Positions 12,001 to 23,046 of a stretch of 64,000 bases of DNA are shown here, piece by piece. The notes beneath the pieces are model-generated. The model did no database searches. It was not told the origin of the DNA and saw nothing but the letters and a program-made list of their open reading frames with translations. The translations under genes were made by a program, and so were the position numbers. The stretch is taken from assembly GCA_030549335.1 (NCBI GenBank), contig CM060193.1, positions 65,573,646-65,637,645 of the forward strand. The letters are read 5' to 3'. This DNA comes from Pontederia crassipes. Taxonomy: Eukaryota; Streptophyta; Magnoliopsida; Commelinales; Pontederiaceae. The stretch's first letter is position 1. Each line of letters starts with the position of its first letter.

Positions 12001-13812
12001 GGGTCAAAGACAGAGTCGGATAGAGGAATATATGTAAAACATTACAAAAACATTCCTGTGGCTGATATCGAATTGATTTTGGTGAGATTTTTCCCTTCAG
12101 TAAACAGTTTTTTTTTTTTACGATGCCTACTGCATGTTTTAATGACTTGTCAAATAATTGCCTATGTAGCCTGAAAAGAAAAACCCAACTTTAACTCCCT
12201 TGGACTGGGTCCAGTTCCTCATCTCAGTTGTTCTTGGGTTGGTAAGTTCTTAATCAGTTCTTGAAATGATTTATATTTCTTCATCTAAATAATTATCATT
12301 TCTTTTCAGGTTACTCTCATTAGTTCACTTGAAATGCCAAAAGCTGATATTTGGGTTGCCATAGTTATCCTCTCTGGTCTTTTTGGATACTGTGCTAAGA
12401 TCTACTTCACGTGAGTTTACAATGGGTTCCTCTTCCTTGTGTGATTGTAGGATGCAAGTTGGTTTTGACTCCTTTGATATGTGCAAGCGTTTTTTTCGGC
12501 AACAAATGTTATGTCATTTGTAGTAGTTGAAAACATCTTGATTAGAATACCTCTACTGGACTTTGATCACTAAGGCATATTCTCTTTGTGCCTGCTATTT
12601 GGTCATTGTGCCCGATGGTTTATGACATAAACTCGTTATGGTCTATTCTTCTTTGAATGGCTAAATCGAAACTTTTTCATTTATCTGAATTGATTTATTT
12701 ATAGTTAATTCATTTAACCATTGTTCAGATTTCAGCAAAATATGGTAAATTACCAAAATCTTATCACAAAATCTATGTATGACAAGCAACTTGATAGTGG
12801 AAGAGGAACTCTTCTTCGTTTATGTGATGATGCAATTCAACAAGAAGTAGGTGGCAAGTTGGTGATTCTGACTTGATACAAATTGGTTTTCGTATGCTCG
12901 TCTTCCTGATGGTAATTCATAATTTGGGTGTACAGGTAAAAGAGGTCATACTCGCATATTTTATTTTGTTGAGGAACGGAAAAGCATCAGTAAAGGTAAA
13001 AAAAATGGTTTGCTTTTCTGTTCTTTATCTTAGTAAGCACTGTGCCTTCTTTTTTTCTTTTTCGTTATGTGTAAAGGAAGTGCACTCACAGGAACTTGAC
13101 CGTCAGTGTGAGGAGTTCATTAAAGAAAAATTTGATGAGAAATGTGATTTTGATGTTGATGATGCCGTTCAAAAGTTAGAGAAGCTCAAAATTGTCAAAA
13201 AGGTATGTTCTTGCAATCATTCTTTATTTTAACCTTTGAGATGGTATATCATAGCCATGTGTCAATATATGTTCTTTTGGTTGTGCTTGGCTGATATCTT
13301 TGGTAAGATTGATAATTGATTTTATGCAAAGAGTGTTAGCAGTAAAATCATGTGATAAAATTCATTCATGAATAATATGATTAGTGGAAGTCTTATAATA
13401 TTAATCTTCCAACTCAGTTTGCAGTTGCATTTTCGAAGCCTGATTGAATATTTAATGTGATCTTCTATGGGGAAAGCTCTTGATCATGACTGGGGTTGTC
13501 AAATATAATGTTGTTTTCTCTTGCTGCTGGAATGCCAACTTATAGCTACCTTAGGGGGAAAACCTCACAATGATTTGTCTCTCTTGGGGAGTAGTAACTA
13601 GTGTTTTTATGGTGTCCCTAACTTGTGAACTAATGAACGGCAAAATATCCAGTTTGAGTGCATCTTCTTTATGCTGACAATAACAGAGGATCTGGTGCAT
13701 ACAGGACCCCGAGGGAACAATCCAATGTGTTTCTCTGAAAACTGCAAATAAGAACATAGGTACAACCACAGAAGAGCTGGTGTTGAAGGCTCAACTGGAT
13801 GCTGCCACTTGA
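9088..13812 (+). CDS. DUF3754 / TMEM143-like membrane protein
   Basis: Plant member of the DUF3754 family, related to animal TMEM143; its biochemical role is unknown. Fifteen exons join in frame: 9088-9202, 9718-9812, 10317-10430, 10621-10725, 10835-10906, 11232-11344, 11420-11554, 11648-11716, 11994-12081, 12170-12241, 12310-12410, 12729-12846, 12936-12995, 13092-13202 and 13705-13812, giving 491 residues. Recognisable conserved stretches are [49 protein letters not shown] and [10 protein letters not shown]. Two hydrophobic segments at about residues 311-333 and 338-358 are likely membrane helices. Length and exon content agree with the Arabidopsis At3g19340-type protein as I remember it. 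Intron 13 (12996-13091) has a length divisible by three and no stop, so a retained form is possible. Intron 2 holds a tandem duplication. Confidence 0.9.
9877..10124 (+). repeat. Tandem duplication (about 124 bp x 2) in intron
   Basis: Two adjacent diverged copies begin ACTCAAAAACTACTG at 9877 and 10001, and both end near CAATCTGTAGATTATGAA. They lie in intron 2 of the DUF3754 gene. Each copy contains a CTTTTCAG or CCTTTCAG string, which resembles a 3' splice site. Confidence 0.85.
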
Positions 13813-14830
13813 TTTTCGGTTTACACACGACATGAGTAGCATGTCACGAATTACTGGCCAGAAGCTTCTTCAGCATGATGGTTGCTGACCTAATGTCATT
13901 CGTCTTATGCAGTCCAACTGTATATTGTCCTTGGAAACCCAAAGGTTTCTCCTGCAAGTGTGCATGTCACTCTTTCATTAATCTGTGTGTATTCTTGTCA
14001 GTGTTTCATTCTTTCAGTTTTTTCTTCTGGTGTGCGTAACTTCTGCAAAACTATAAACCTACAGGTGCCAAGAATAAACACATTCTTTCTTTGCTTTATG
14101 TGTTATTGTCCACTCTTGGAGCTTAGTTTCATCTGATGCAAGCGTATGCTGCAAATAGAAAGGAGTAAAGACATGCATGTGTGGAAAAAATGGTCTTATC
14201 CGATCGATCATGCTTGAAACAGTGGGAATCAAATTGGACAAAGGTGTGTTCAATCAATTTTCGTCAGATAAGCAGTTCTAAGTTGTTCAGACATGTCTAA
14301 AGAAAGCCAGCTGCCAAGAACTGTAATTTATATTGGTAACCATCTATGCTAAGTTGACACGCATTGGGAATCAAATTGGATGAAGGTGTGCTTTGGATGA
14401 GAGATCAAACCATATATGATAAGTTTTCAATCAATTCTCGTCAGACAATAAGGTCTAAGTTGTTCAGACGACATGTCAAAGTAAAAGTTATTGGACTTGC
14501 CAACTGCCAAGAACTTAAACTTATATTATCAACCATTTCGGCAGCAAGTGGATGCAGCATGCAGATCATATTGTGTAGACTTATCCTACCATCAGACTGC
14601 CTTAAAAGTGACCCAACTGTTGAACTTTGACTACTGATTAATTGGTTTGGTTCTAGCCACCAATAATTTATTGCAAAATAAGAAACAAAGCTGCAGGTAC
14701 AGCAAAGATGTCATTGAGAGATCTAAAACATCCAAACCCAGGCATGCTTCCTACTTAACTAGAATTTGAATCTCTTAAGAAGCAGCTGAAGATTGTACTC
14801 TCGAAGGTTGCATTAATTTGGACGACGTCT
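13813..14830. other. 3' flank of DUF3754 gene with local duplication
   Basis: No coding region is supported. The first part is probably 3' UTR. Two diverged copies of a roughly 130-170 bp block start at GGGAATCAAATTGGA near 14224 and 14366 and share the ordered pieces TTCAATCAATT, GTCTAAGTTGTTCAGAC-like and CAACTGCCAAGAACT. Confidence 0.5.
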
Positions 14831-14926
14831 CCTGTCGAATCGCATGAACATGGATCAACGAATAGCGTCGTATGATCCATGTAGTCGACCCCACCTAGTG
14901 GGATAAGGCTTTGTTGTTGTTGTTGT
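14831..14926 (+). mobile_element. SINE, Au-like, 5'-truncated copy
   Basis: The sequence runs from CCTGTCGAATCGCATGAACA through CGACCCCACCTAGTGGGATA to a (TTG)n tail. This is the 3' half of the Au-type SINE known from grasses and other flowering plants. The same segment occurs at 19525-19681, 38675-38718 and 44985-45084. The 5' tRNA-related part is missing. Confidence 0.8.
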
Positions 14927-15272
14927 AGGTACAAAGTAAGTTAATCTAGTATCAATATATGCACATGCATGTTAGTTCAACGAAGAGAGAGAGAGAGGAA
15001 AAAAAGTTTTCTTGAGCTCAATGACATTACTCCACTTTAACATGAAGCAATTTGCAATTCGAATCTTTTTTTTTTCTTATAACAATACACCCTGAATTTG
15101 ACTTCTTGGTAAGAACAAACTCTGTGAACAATCGTTCAAATCACACTAATTTGTGCAGCCAGTAAACATCAAACTCCCACTAGGCTTGAGATTATCTAAA
15201 TAAGATCCCTTACTCTTCTTGACTTGTCTAAAGTTGATTCAAACAACAACAATAACAATAGTAACAAAGTGC

Positions 15273-15961
15273 TTAGAGGACGCTGCAACCATTGTAGGCG
15301 TAGGAGTACTCATCCAGGAAGATGATCCCCGGTCTGCAACTGCTGCAGTGTGGGGGCAGTTCGTTCTTCTTCTCCTCCTTCTCCTTTTTCTCCTCCTTCT
15401 TCTCCTCCGGTGGCGGCCCGACGCTCTCGACGGCCACCATCTTCTTCACTCCTCTCAGCTTCTTAACGATGAGGCATACGTCCACCTCCCCCAACACTGT
15501 CAGCGTGCTCTTCTCCTCGTCCAGTGTCAACGTTGTGATTCCTGCATATTTATATATCATAAATGATCATACACATACTAACTAATTATTATCTTCTTTA
15601 TGCCATATATATACATGCATGCTGCATGTTATAACTTGCATTTACATGAGGGTACAATACATATTAAGTAACCTGCACGCAACACATACATATTTATATG
15701 TGCATGAGTCAGAGAAACAAATGATTGGAAAACACACAGTTTAATCTTCCATGCATGCAAATATTAGATGTAACCTTCGAGCTTGGCCACCGTCTTGAGG
15801 ATGCAGGTCTTGCACTTGTTGCACCTGACGAAGACCTTCAACACAATCTTCTGAAAGTGGTCTCCATACATATGTATCATGTAGAAGCAAAATTAGCCTC
15901 GATGCATTACTTGTGGATACAAAATTAATTAGTCTTGATCCATGATCAGTACCTGCAGCAT
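15273..15961 (-). CDS. Heavy-metal-associated isoprenylated protein (HIPP-like)
   Basis: Small HMA-domain protein of the plant HIPP type; such proteins bind metals or act as membrane-tethered scaffolds and are often pathogen effector targets in grasses. On the minus strand the exons are 15961-15953, 15850-15775 and 15541-15273, giving 117 residues. Exon 1 codes only Met-Leu-Gln; a tiny first exon of this kind is usual for monocot HMA genes as I recall. An in-frame stop lies upstream, so this ATG is the start. The HMA fold covers roughly residues 3-68, with a CNKCKTC metal-site region (two overlapping CxxC) near residues 12-18. A Lys/Glu-rich linker follows. The protein ends CSVL, a CaaX box whose final Leu favours geranylgeranylation. 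The cysteine arrangement differs from the common MxCxxC. Confidence 0.85.
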
Positions 15962-17219
15962 GATTATGGCACGAAATTGCTGGGGCAAGACTTAGGGTCT
16001 CCAGACACCTGAATTCATCATAATTGCAAGGTCTCTGACGTATACATATATAGAGAGAGACTCGAGTACTACTGACACCTCAATGTTTAATGGAACCAAC
16101 TAATTAATTGAGTGTTAACTAGCGAGTACTATGCTGTAATTAGCCTTCTTAAGTATATTCAATAGAGTACACATGTTTGTTATTACATGCATATAGGTGG
16201 TGACTTGAAGTCTCCGTGTGAGAATGTTCAAATTAAGATCGAACTATTATAGACGGGAGCCGGGATAGAGTGGATAACAACTCTTCGTCTCGAGTTACGT
16301 ACCTTTTACGCGGATGCATAAAATTTTCGTTGAGAGTCTCAATCATCCGTCATAATCAGACATGCTACCAGATGTGATATCAAATTAGTCGAGTTCGACG
16401 GTGACTCGACTCTAACTTATGATCAGTATGCTATTTAATGCCGCATGGATTGAACGATCGACATTGCTTTTTGAATAATGAGGTGGCAATAAAAAAAATC
16501 TAATTATTAATTAATATTATTATTATATATTTTCATACATTGACTTTAAAGTTTACTAAAAATATTTCAGCTCTTGATTTGATGTGTGTCGAGGCTTGTT
16601 GCGACTGAATTCATTAAACAATTGGGGCATGGTCCTTGTAGTATGTTGAGTTAACATCATTATTTCAAGTCATCGATGACTACAATTTCAATCATAACGC
16701 CCAATAAATCATCAAGACAAAATTCAAGGGAAGATTGAACGTGACCGACTTCATCAATTCCTAGTCAGCCAGAATTCTTCTCTGCCTCAATCTTACAATT
16801 AATATCAAAACGTCCACATGGAATCTTATTTGTTCTCTATAATATAATTTATTAGGTCGAGTATTAATTAATTGACATATATGATTCTGAAGTTTATCAA
16901 AGATTGTTTAGATGATATATTAAATTATATTTTGTGGTGATGCATGCATGCATGGACCTGGAGTCTGGGTCTTTTTGTCCTTGCCTAGCAGATAAGAACA
17001 GCTGAGCAGGTGAAGAAGAGTCGTCCGTGGCGGGCATGATGCCTTCGTCACCATGCAATTACACCAGTGGACAGCAATATAACATTATTTTAATCCATGT
17101 TATTAATCTAATTAGAATATATATATATATATATATATTAATAATACCTTGAATCTAAACTCAGTAGGTTTCCCTATGTAGTCAGACAATTCAACATAAT
17201 TTTTCTATGGGGGTCTCGC
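15962..17219. other. Intergenic DNA 5' of HIPP-like gene
   Basis: No gene is supported. The first hundred or so bases should hold the HIPP promoter and leader (5' side on the minus strand). The rest is AT-rich, with a (TA)n run near 17119-17140. Confidence 0.4.
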
Positions 17220-17485
17220 TTATTTTCTTATCATGAGATATGTGTCATATTTTGAGGGATTAATTCAGAATCTCAATTAGTATGTAATTCATATCATCTA
17301 TTAAAGGGAGTATCTATATAAACTTCCTAAGAGTCTAGATAGAGACTCATCCTTGTAATCATCATTATTCCATAACAAAGAGAGCCGTCACTTCTCGAGG
17401 ACGTAACTCGATTTAGGATGAAATTCGTAAATCTCTGTGTCCTTCTATGTTCGTGCGATCTCTCTCTCTCTTTTCGTAACAATAT
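17220..17485 (+). mobile_element. Possible solo or truncated LTR
   Basis: The sequence has the style of a copia LTR: a TATATAAAC box near 17316, then GTAATCATCATTATTCCATAACAAAGAGAG, and a 3' part with CTCTGTGTCCTTCTATGTTCGTGCG ending TTCGTAACA. No partner LTR or target duplication could be matched, so this is tentative. Confidence 0.3.
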
Positions 17486-17496
17486 ATATATATATA

Positions 17497-17875
17497 GGGT
17501 TTAAGGTAGGTGTTGAGTGCTTTACATGTGAAGCATGTGTCAACCGACTTTGCGCATAATTTACTTTATTTTTTCGATATCTTTCTTCATGAATAGTTTA
17601 AATCATCATTGATGATAACAAAAATATAATTCAAATTATTGTCAACAATTATATTCATCATTTTTAAAATTTTACGAATTTATGTACAGTATTATCTTTC
17701 ATAATAGATATACGTATTTTTCATAACTTTTTACGTTATAAAACTATTTTTTGTCGTCATCAATGATTTTCTAAACTATTCAAGAAGAAATATATCGAAA
17801 AAAATAAAATAAATTATGCGTAAAATCGTTTGACACGTGCTTCAGTGTAAAGTGCTCAACACTTATATTAAACTC
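17497..17875. mobile_element. MITE, same family as 62471-62843
   Basis: About 379 bp with long terminal inverted repeats. The left arm starts GGGTTTAAGGTAGGTGTTGA and the right arm ends in the reverse complement, AGTGCTCAACACTTATATTA. The arms continue inward for about 100 bp (CGATATCTTTCTTCATGAAT against the right arm). There is no coding capacity. The better-preserved copy at 62471 has a 9-bp target duplication; here the flanks are TA-rich and no clean duplication can be read. Confidence 0.8.
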
Positions 17876-19524
17876 ATTATTTATTATAATATTAAACCAT
17901 ATATATATATATATATAGCATGCATTTCTTTTTTTCATTAATTTTGATTCTGAAACATTTTTTTCTTCTTGCATGGACACTTAGTTAGCAGCCATCGGGT
18001 GATCCGAGATTCCCTGTCGTCCATCCACGAGAAAATCTAAGTAGACTCGTCCGAGATTTTTTTTTTTTTTATTTGACGAGTGTATTTAGTACTTTTCATG
18101 TGAAATGTGTATTCAACATCTGTGATTTGGGTGAAAGTGATTTGGGTAAAGATGATTTTTTTTTCATGAGAAAAATCTGAGAGGAGAAAAAGAAAATCTC
18201 GAATTTTTCAGGTGCCCCTGTTTTAAAATAATATTTTTTTTTAGAAAAAAATTATAATCATTCAATGTATCGCATTGGATATTTTTTAAAAAACTAAAAT
18301 TTAACTCTAAGTTTAATTTTTTTATGTAAAAAAAACCAAACTAACATATTATCACACTATAATTCTTTATAGTATAATTAATTTTATATAAACTTTATTA
18401 AAGTATATTAATAATTTGGTAATATTCAAGTTCGACTATATGATAATAAGTCAAGAATATACCTAAATGAATATGGATAAGAGAAAGTGAAACTATGAAA
18501 TATTAATTAAAAATTGAAGTAATATTTAATTATAATTTTTAAAAAAAAATATCTGTCCATCCTGATTTTTATGGCTTGAAGTTCTAATTCAAACGATGTT
18601 TTTTTCGGGTCGAATAATTTTTTGCGGCTAGATATAGTATTATGTTTTTAAATTCCATATTAAAAAAATAATATAGTAATATAGTAGATTTATGATGAAA
18701 AATATAGTATTTTTAAGTTTTCAAAATTTAAAATGATAGATTAATTATTATCGATTAAGTAAAAGAGGAGTCAGACGATGACATGGGCTTCAGTTTGTTC
18801 GATTAAACTCGGTTGGTCTTTGCCCTTCTAGTTGTAGTGCTCTTTTCTTTTAGTAGTGTTTCAAGGTCACAGTGCTTTGTTTACAGTCTTTACAGAGAGA
18901 CAAGTGTTTCTTAAATCGTTTTGAGGTAATTTTGGTAGAATCACTGTAAGGGAGCCTTATTTGTCTTTGTTTTAAAGAAATGGATCGTGTTCTTTCTTGT
19001 TCTAAATTTGCTACCTTAATTATGTTGCACCATCTATGTGAAATTACTGCCCCGCGCCCGATTAAACTGCAGAGAAATTGGTGATCATTTGGCTTCTCTG
19101 CCTATTGCAGCTATATGTGTTTTATTTTGTAGCAAGTTTTAGCCTTTTTAGTGGATAGTAACTTCTTTAAATTGCACAGATAGATCAACGTTACGTACTG
19201 GTTTTTATGTTCTTTATTTTGCCGGATTCTGCTCTCTAGTCAAGGTCGATGGGAATCTTCTGTTAGTTAAATGCTAGTGTCTTTTTTAGCACTCAATTTG
19301 ATGGGAGAGGGCTCGTTGTTAGGAATAAAATTGTGTTGGATTCGTCAACGGGAAGTTTATAATGCCTCTTGGCTTTTTATTGTGGATGCACTATTGATGT
19401 TGCACAAGTGATTTCCCAAGTGGTTGGCTGATTATAATGTTTTACTCATCTGAAGACCCTATATGTTTAGATATTCTGATTTATTTTTGGCAATTGCTCT
19501 GCAGTTGGAAAACTCCGCCTATGT
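17876..19524. other. AT-rich intergenic DNA
   Basis: No gene is supported. The stretch 18200-18780 is low-complexity AT-rich. From about 18790 to 19520 composition is more balanced, but no reading frame or known repeat could be recognised. Confidence 0.35.
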
Positions 19525-19681
19525 TTTATAACCGGTCCCAAGCCCGGATAAAGGAGGAGGGTTGTGTTAGGCCCCGACAGCCAGCGTAAAACCCTGTCGA
19601 ATCTCATGAACATGGATCAACGAAGTCGTTTGATCTATGTAGCCGACCCCACCTAGTGGGATAAGGCTTTGTTGTTGTTGT
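19525..19681 (+). mobile_element. SINE, Au-like, longest copy in window
   Basis: This copy keeps the middle part missing from the others: ACCGGTCCCAAGCCCGGATA, AAGGAGGAGGGTTGTGTTAG and CAGCCAGCGTAAAACCC. The 3' half GACCCCACCTAGTGGGATAA and a short (TTG)n tail follow. It fits the Au SINE family. The extreme 5' tRNA-like head is not evident, and no convincing target duplication was found. Confidence 0.85.
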
Positions 19682-21564
19682 ATAAAATGTTTTTTTCTCC
19701 ATCATTCTGTTACATTAGGCCCTAACTCTAGGGGATAAAATATAATATGTATATGGAACTTAAATGTTTGCCTAACTAAGATTATGAGAAATCAAAGTTT
19801 AGCATGTGTTCCTCTTGCCTTATTCTTCTTTGAGGAATTAGTTGATAAAGTAATATTTCACACTTCAAATAATGTTTGGCTGTAACTTGATACCAAAATA
19901 ATAATATAAAAGCTTTAATAAATTATACTAACTTAGGTACATAATATATATATATGTTTATAATAATGTCATAGAATATGGAATTAATCATGACAATAGA
20001 TACTGCTAATTAAATGGTCAAATAAAACTAAACGTACTGATATTAATGTCCTTAAGTTTCATTTTCAACAATATAACTATAACAGTATCATATAGCGATA
20101 ATTATGTCATGCGATTTAAGGTTACATAAAAGCTATTGAAATAATGATAAAATAAATTTCTGAAATATTCTTGATATGTATATACCAACACGCATATTAT
20201 TGCAAAAAAAATATTACATAATTTAAACAATATAATAATGAACTGTTTCTTCTTATTTAAAATATTTACTTGAGACTTAACTATTTTAAAAACAAAAGTG
20301 CTGAGGAAAATTAATGACCAACATATTCCCACGAGTTCCGGACGACTCAAATCATGTTCTCATTCTGATATGGAAGGATGGATGCTGATTGAATTCTCCA
20401 GCTAAACAGTGGGCTGGCAGGACAGTGGCCTTCTGAACCAAGTAAAACTGTTGGTGTAAGACATGAAAGCGTTGTGCGAAAGAAACATGGAATATTGTCC
20501 ATTTCAAGGGACAGAGATCCGTGGAATGTTTGGCACAATTCAAAAGGATCATGGCTCAGTAATTCCTTGAAAACTATCGGATGAGAAACATCGAGGAGGA
20601 CTGCAAGCATGGGAGTGATGGTACAGAGAGATAAGACAGGGATGTTACTCATGCTGGAAGAATATGTGCATCTGAATATTCCAAGTTACTCAAAAGTACA
20701 AGAGCTCAGAGATAAAAACATCTTCGTAAAGGCATCTCAATCAATCATTTCCAAGTTGTATTCATCCAGAACGACAACTGAAAGAGTATGTCTTTCTCAA
20801 TCACATATAAGATAACTGAATCAGGAATCAGGATGCAGAGAGTTAGCATGGAGTTCACCTCCTTTTGGTGTTCTGGCTCTTATCAAGCTTTGTGCTACAT
20901 ATGTTGTTCTTCTCAAGCTCGCTTGAATCTATACTTTATCCTGACAGACAACAATAGACAATGCTCTATCAGTAGCATGGATACTGCATCACAGTTCTTA
21001 TCAAACTCGCTTTCATTTGGAGGACCTCTTGCATGCTTGAGAATTGGGGAACTCCTTTTTATACTGATACCTGCATGAAATGTGAACGTTATCAGAGTTT
21101 GATGGCAAACAGGAAATTCTGACATGACATGTACATATACATCAAACATAGAGATACCACTAAACATAGGCAAGTGTGCACACAGCTGTATGCAAACAGT
21201 TCATAGGTAAAAGCCATCTTTGACATATCAACACAAATTCGTTCGTTATCCTTCACTGCACGAAGTTCACTCCTAGGACAATACCCACACCTGTAACATA
21301 TATTGGCCTAAGACATAAAATCATAAATCAATCTAGGCAAACTACTCACTGGAGGTTCTGAAGGACTGTATCTAGGATACATTAATAAACCCAGAGAAGA
21401 TATTTCTACATAGAAAAAGGAACACAAATATAATTTGTATGTCATCTTGGGTCAGATAAAACTTTTTGGTGATTTCACCAATATATATGATTCACATGAA
21501 AAACATAATATATATACTCCCAAATCTCTTGGATGTTAATACAGGGTGAATAGTTCAAGGAATG
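19682..21564. other. Intergenic DNA, possible transcribed remnant
   Basis: The stretch 19690-20290 is AT-rich without features. Between 20300 and 21320 the base composition becomes gene-like, but no frame on either strand longer than about 100 codons gives a recognisable protein. It may be distal 3' UTR or non-coding RNA sequence of the minus-strand kinase gene, or a decayed gene. Confidence 0.3.
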
Positions 21565-22482
21565 GATAAATTGCATAAAAAATCTGAACTTTGGTTTTAT
21601 TCTCAAATTTAGTTTAAATTTTCAATTTTGCGTAAGAAGTCATGAACTTTGATTTATTTTCGAATCTTGTCTGACTTTTTATTTTTGCATAAAAAGTCAT
21701 GAACTTATAAATTGATTATATATTCTCCTATTATTATATTTGTATTTAAAAATTATTAATTTAGCCATCATCATATAGATAAGTGGATGATATATAGTCA
21801 ACTTTTAAACTTAATTCAAGATTTAACTATTTTATCTAATTATAAAATATATTTTGTACAACTTTGATGGTAAATTAGTTTAAATTTTAGCTTATCTTAT
21901 AATTAGATCAAATAAGATCGTTAAATGTTGTTTAAAAGATTTTATCACGTATAATTAAATATTAAGTCATCAACTTCATATTTTTTATTTCTTTACATAT
22001 ACTTATAATATTATTTTAAATTTATGTAGGTTAAACTTTGATTGCTTTTTTTTATAACATCAAAGTTGCAAAAATAAAATGAAAAAGATGCCAATTTTAA
22101 TCATTTTTTTAAGTTTAAAAGTTTGTGATATATCATTCACTTATCTATATGGTGACCGCTGAGTTAATATTTGTTAGTAAAAATATACTAATATGCTATA
22201 TTTGTAATTAATTTGGAATTTCATGACTTTTTATGCAAAAATAAAAGGTCATACTAGATTTGAAAATAAAATCAAAGTTCATGACTTTTCACGTAAAAAT
22301 AAAAGTTTAAGCTATATATGAAAATAAAAACAAAGTACATAATTTTTATGCAAAAATCAAAGTTCAAACTATATTTGAGAATAAAATCAAAGTTCATACT
22401 TTTTTATGCAAAAATAAAAGTTCAAGCTAAATTTTAAAAAAAAAATCAAAGTTCAAACTTTTTTTTATCTAATTTACCCTTA
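21565..22482. mobile_element. Fold-back element with internal repeats
   Basis: The two ends are inverted copies. The left end, near GATAAATTGCATAAAAAATC, pairs with the right end TTTTTTATCTAATTTACCC. Both arms are built from several diverged copies of a roughly 50-60 bp unit, AAAGTTCATGACTTTTTATG followed by CAAAAATAAAAGTTCAAGCT, inverted in the left arm. Two units are clear on the left and at least four on the right. There is no coding region. It resembles fold-back or MULE-like non-autonomous DNA transposons; the family is not assigned. Confidence 0.7.
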
Positions 22483-22499
22483 AGAAATCATTTCCTCGT

Positions 22500-23046
22500 G
22501 AGCAGATAATAATGTGGTTGATTGATTGACTTGAAAAGATGTTGTATGAGAATGCTTTTTAAGTATCAACCTCCCAGGGAAACAGAATCATTGACTTACA
22601 TAGATCAAAGTAACATGAATAATACCTTCTTCCAGAAGAACCTGCGAAGGTATACTGGTCAAACACTCAAATTATCTTGCTGTAACAAGACCTTATGGCC
22701 ATATATTATCCATGTTCGGTATTGCAGGAATCGTTGCTGATGGATCATGTTACTTGCTGATTCCATTTTCATGTGGGCAAGAGCTCTTCCTTTGGCCCTT
22801 GTTTGTTCCAAAGGGTCCCAATTTGTAAGAAGTGCCCTATAATAAGAGACTGAAGAAAATCAGAAACAATGCTAGCATTATTTACAGTACTTGGCAACGA
22901 GAAATATTAGGTAAAGTAATACTCAATGAATCATTTACCTTTAAGTGGCCCTGAAATGTCAACTCAACAGCATTTAGAAATTCTCATCTAACAATCCATT
23001 TCATTTATGGACTGCAACCATAAATATCGTATAGTCGTTGTGGTAT
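22500..23046 (-). other. Probable 3' UTR of the RPK2-like kinase
   Basis: Immediately downstream (minus strand) of the kinase stop. The sequence is of mixed composition and includes minus-strand strings resembling 5' splice sites, such as AAAG|GTAAAT near 22939 and AGAAG|GTATTA near 22626, which would fit an intron-containing 3' UTR. No protein is supported. This is inference from position and composition only. Confidence 0.3.

Noticed and set aside
12873..12935. Start of a 119-codon frame before exon 13
   Set aside because: The first 63 bases are intron; the conserved sequence starts only after the acceptor at 12935.
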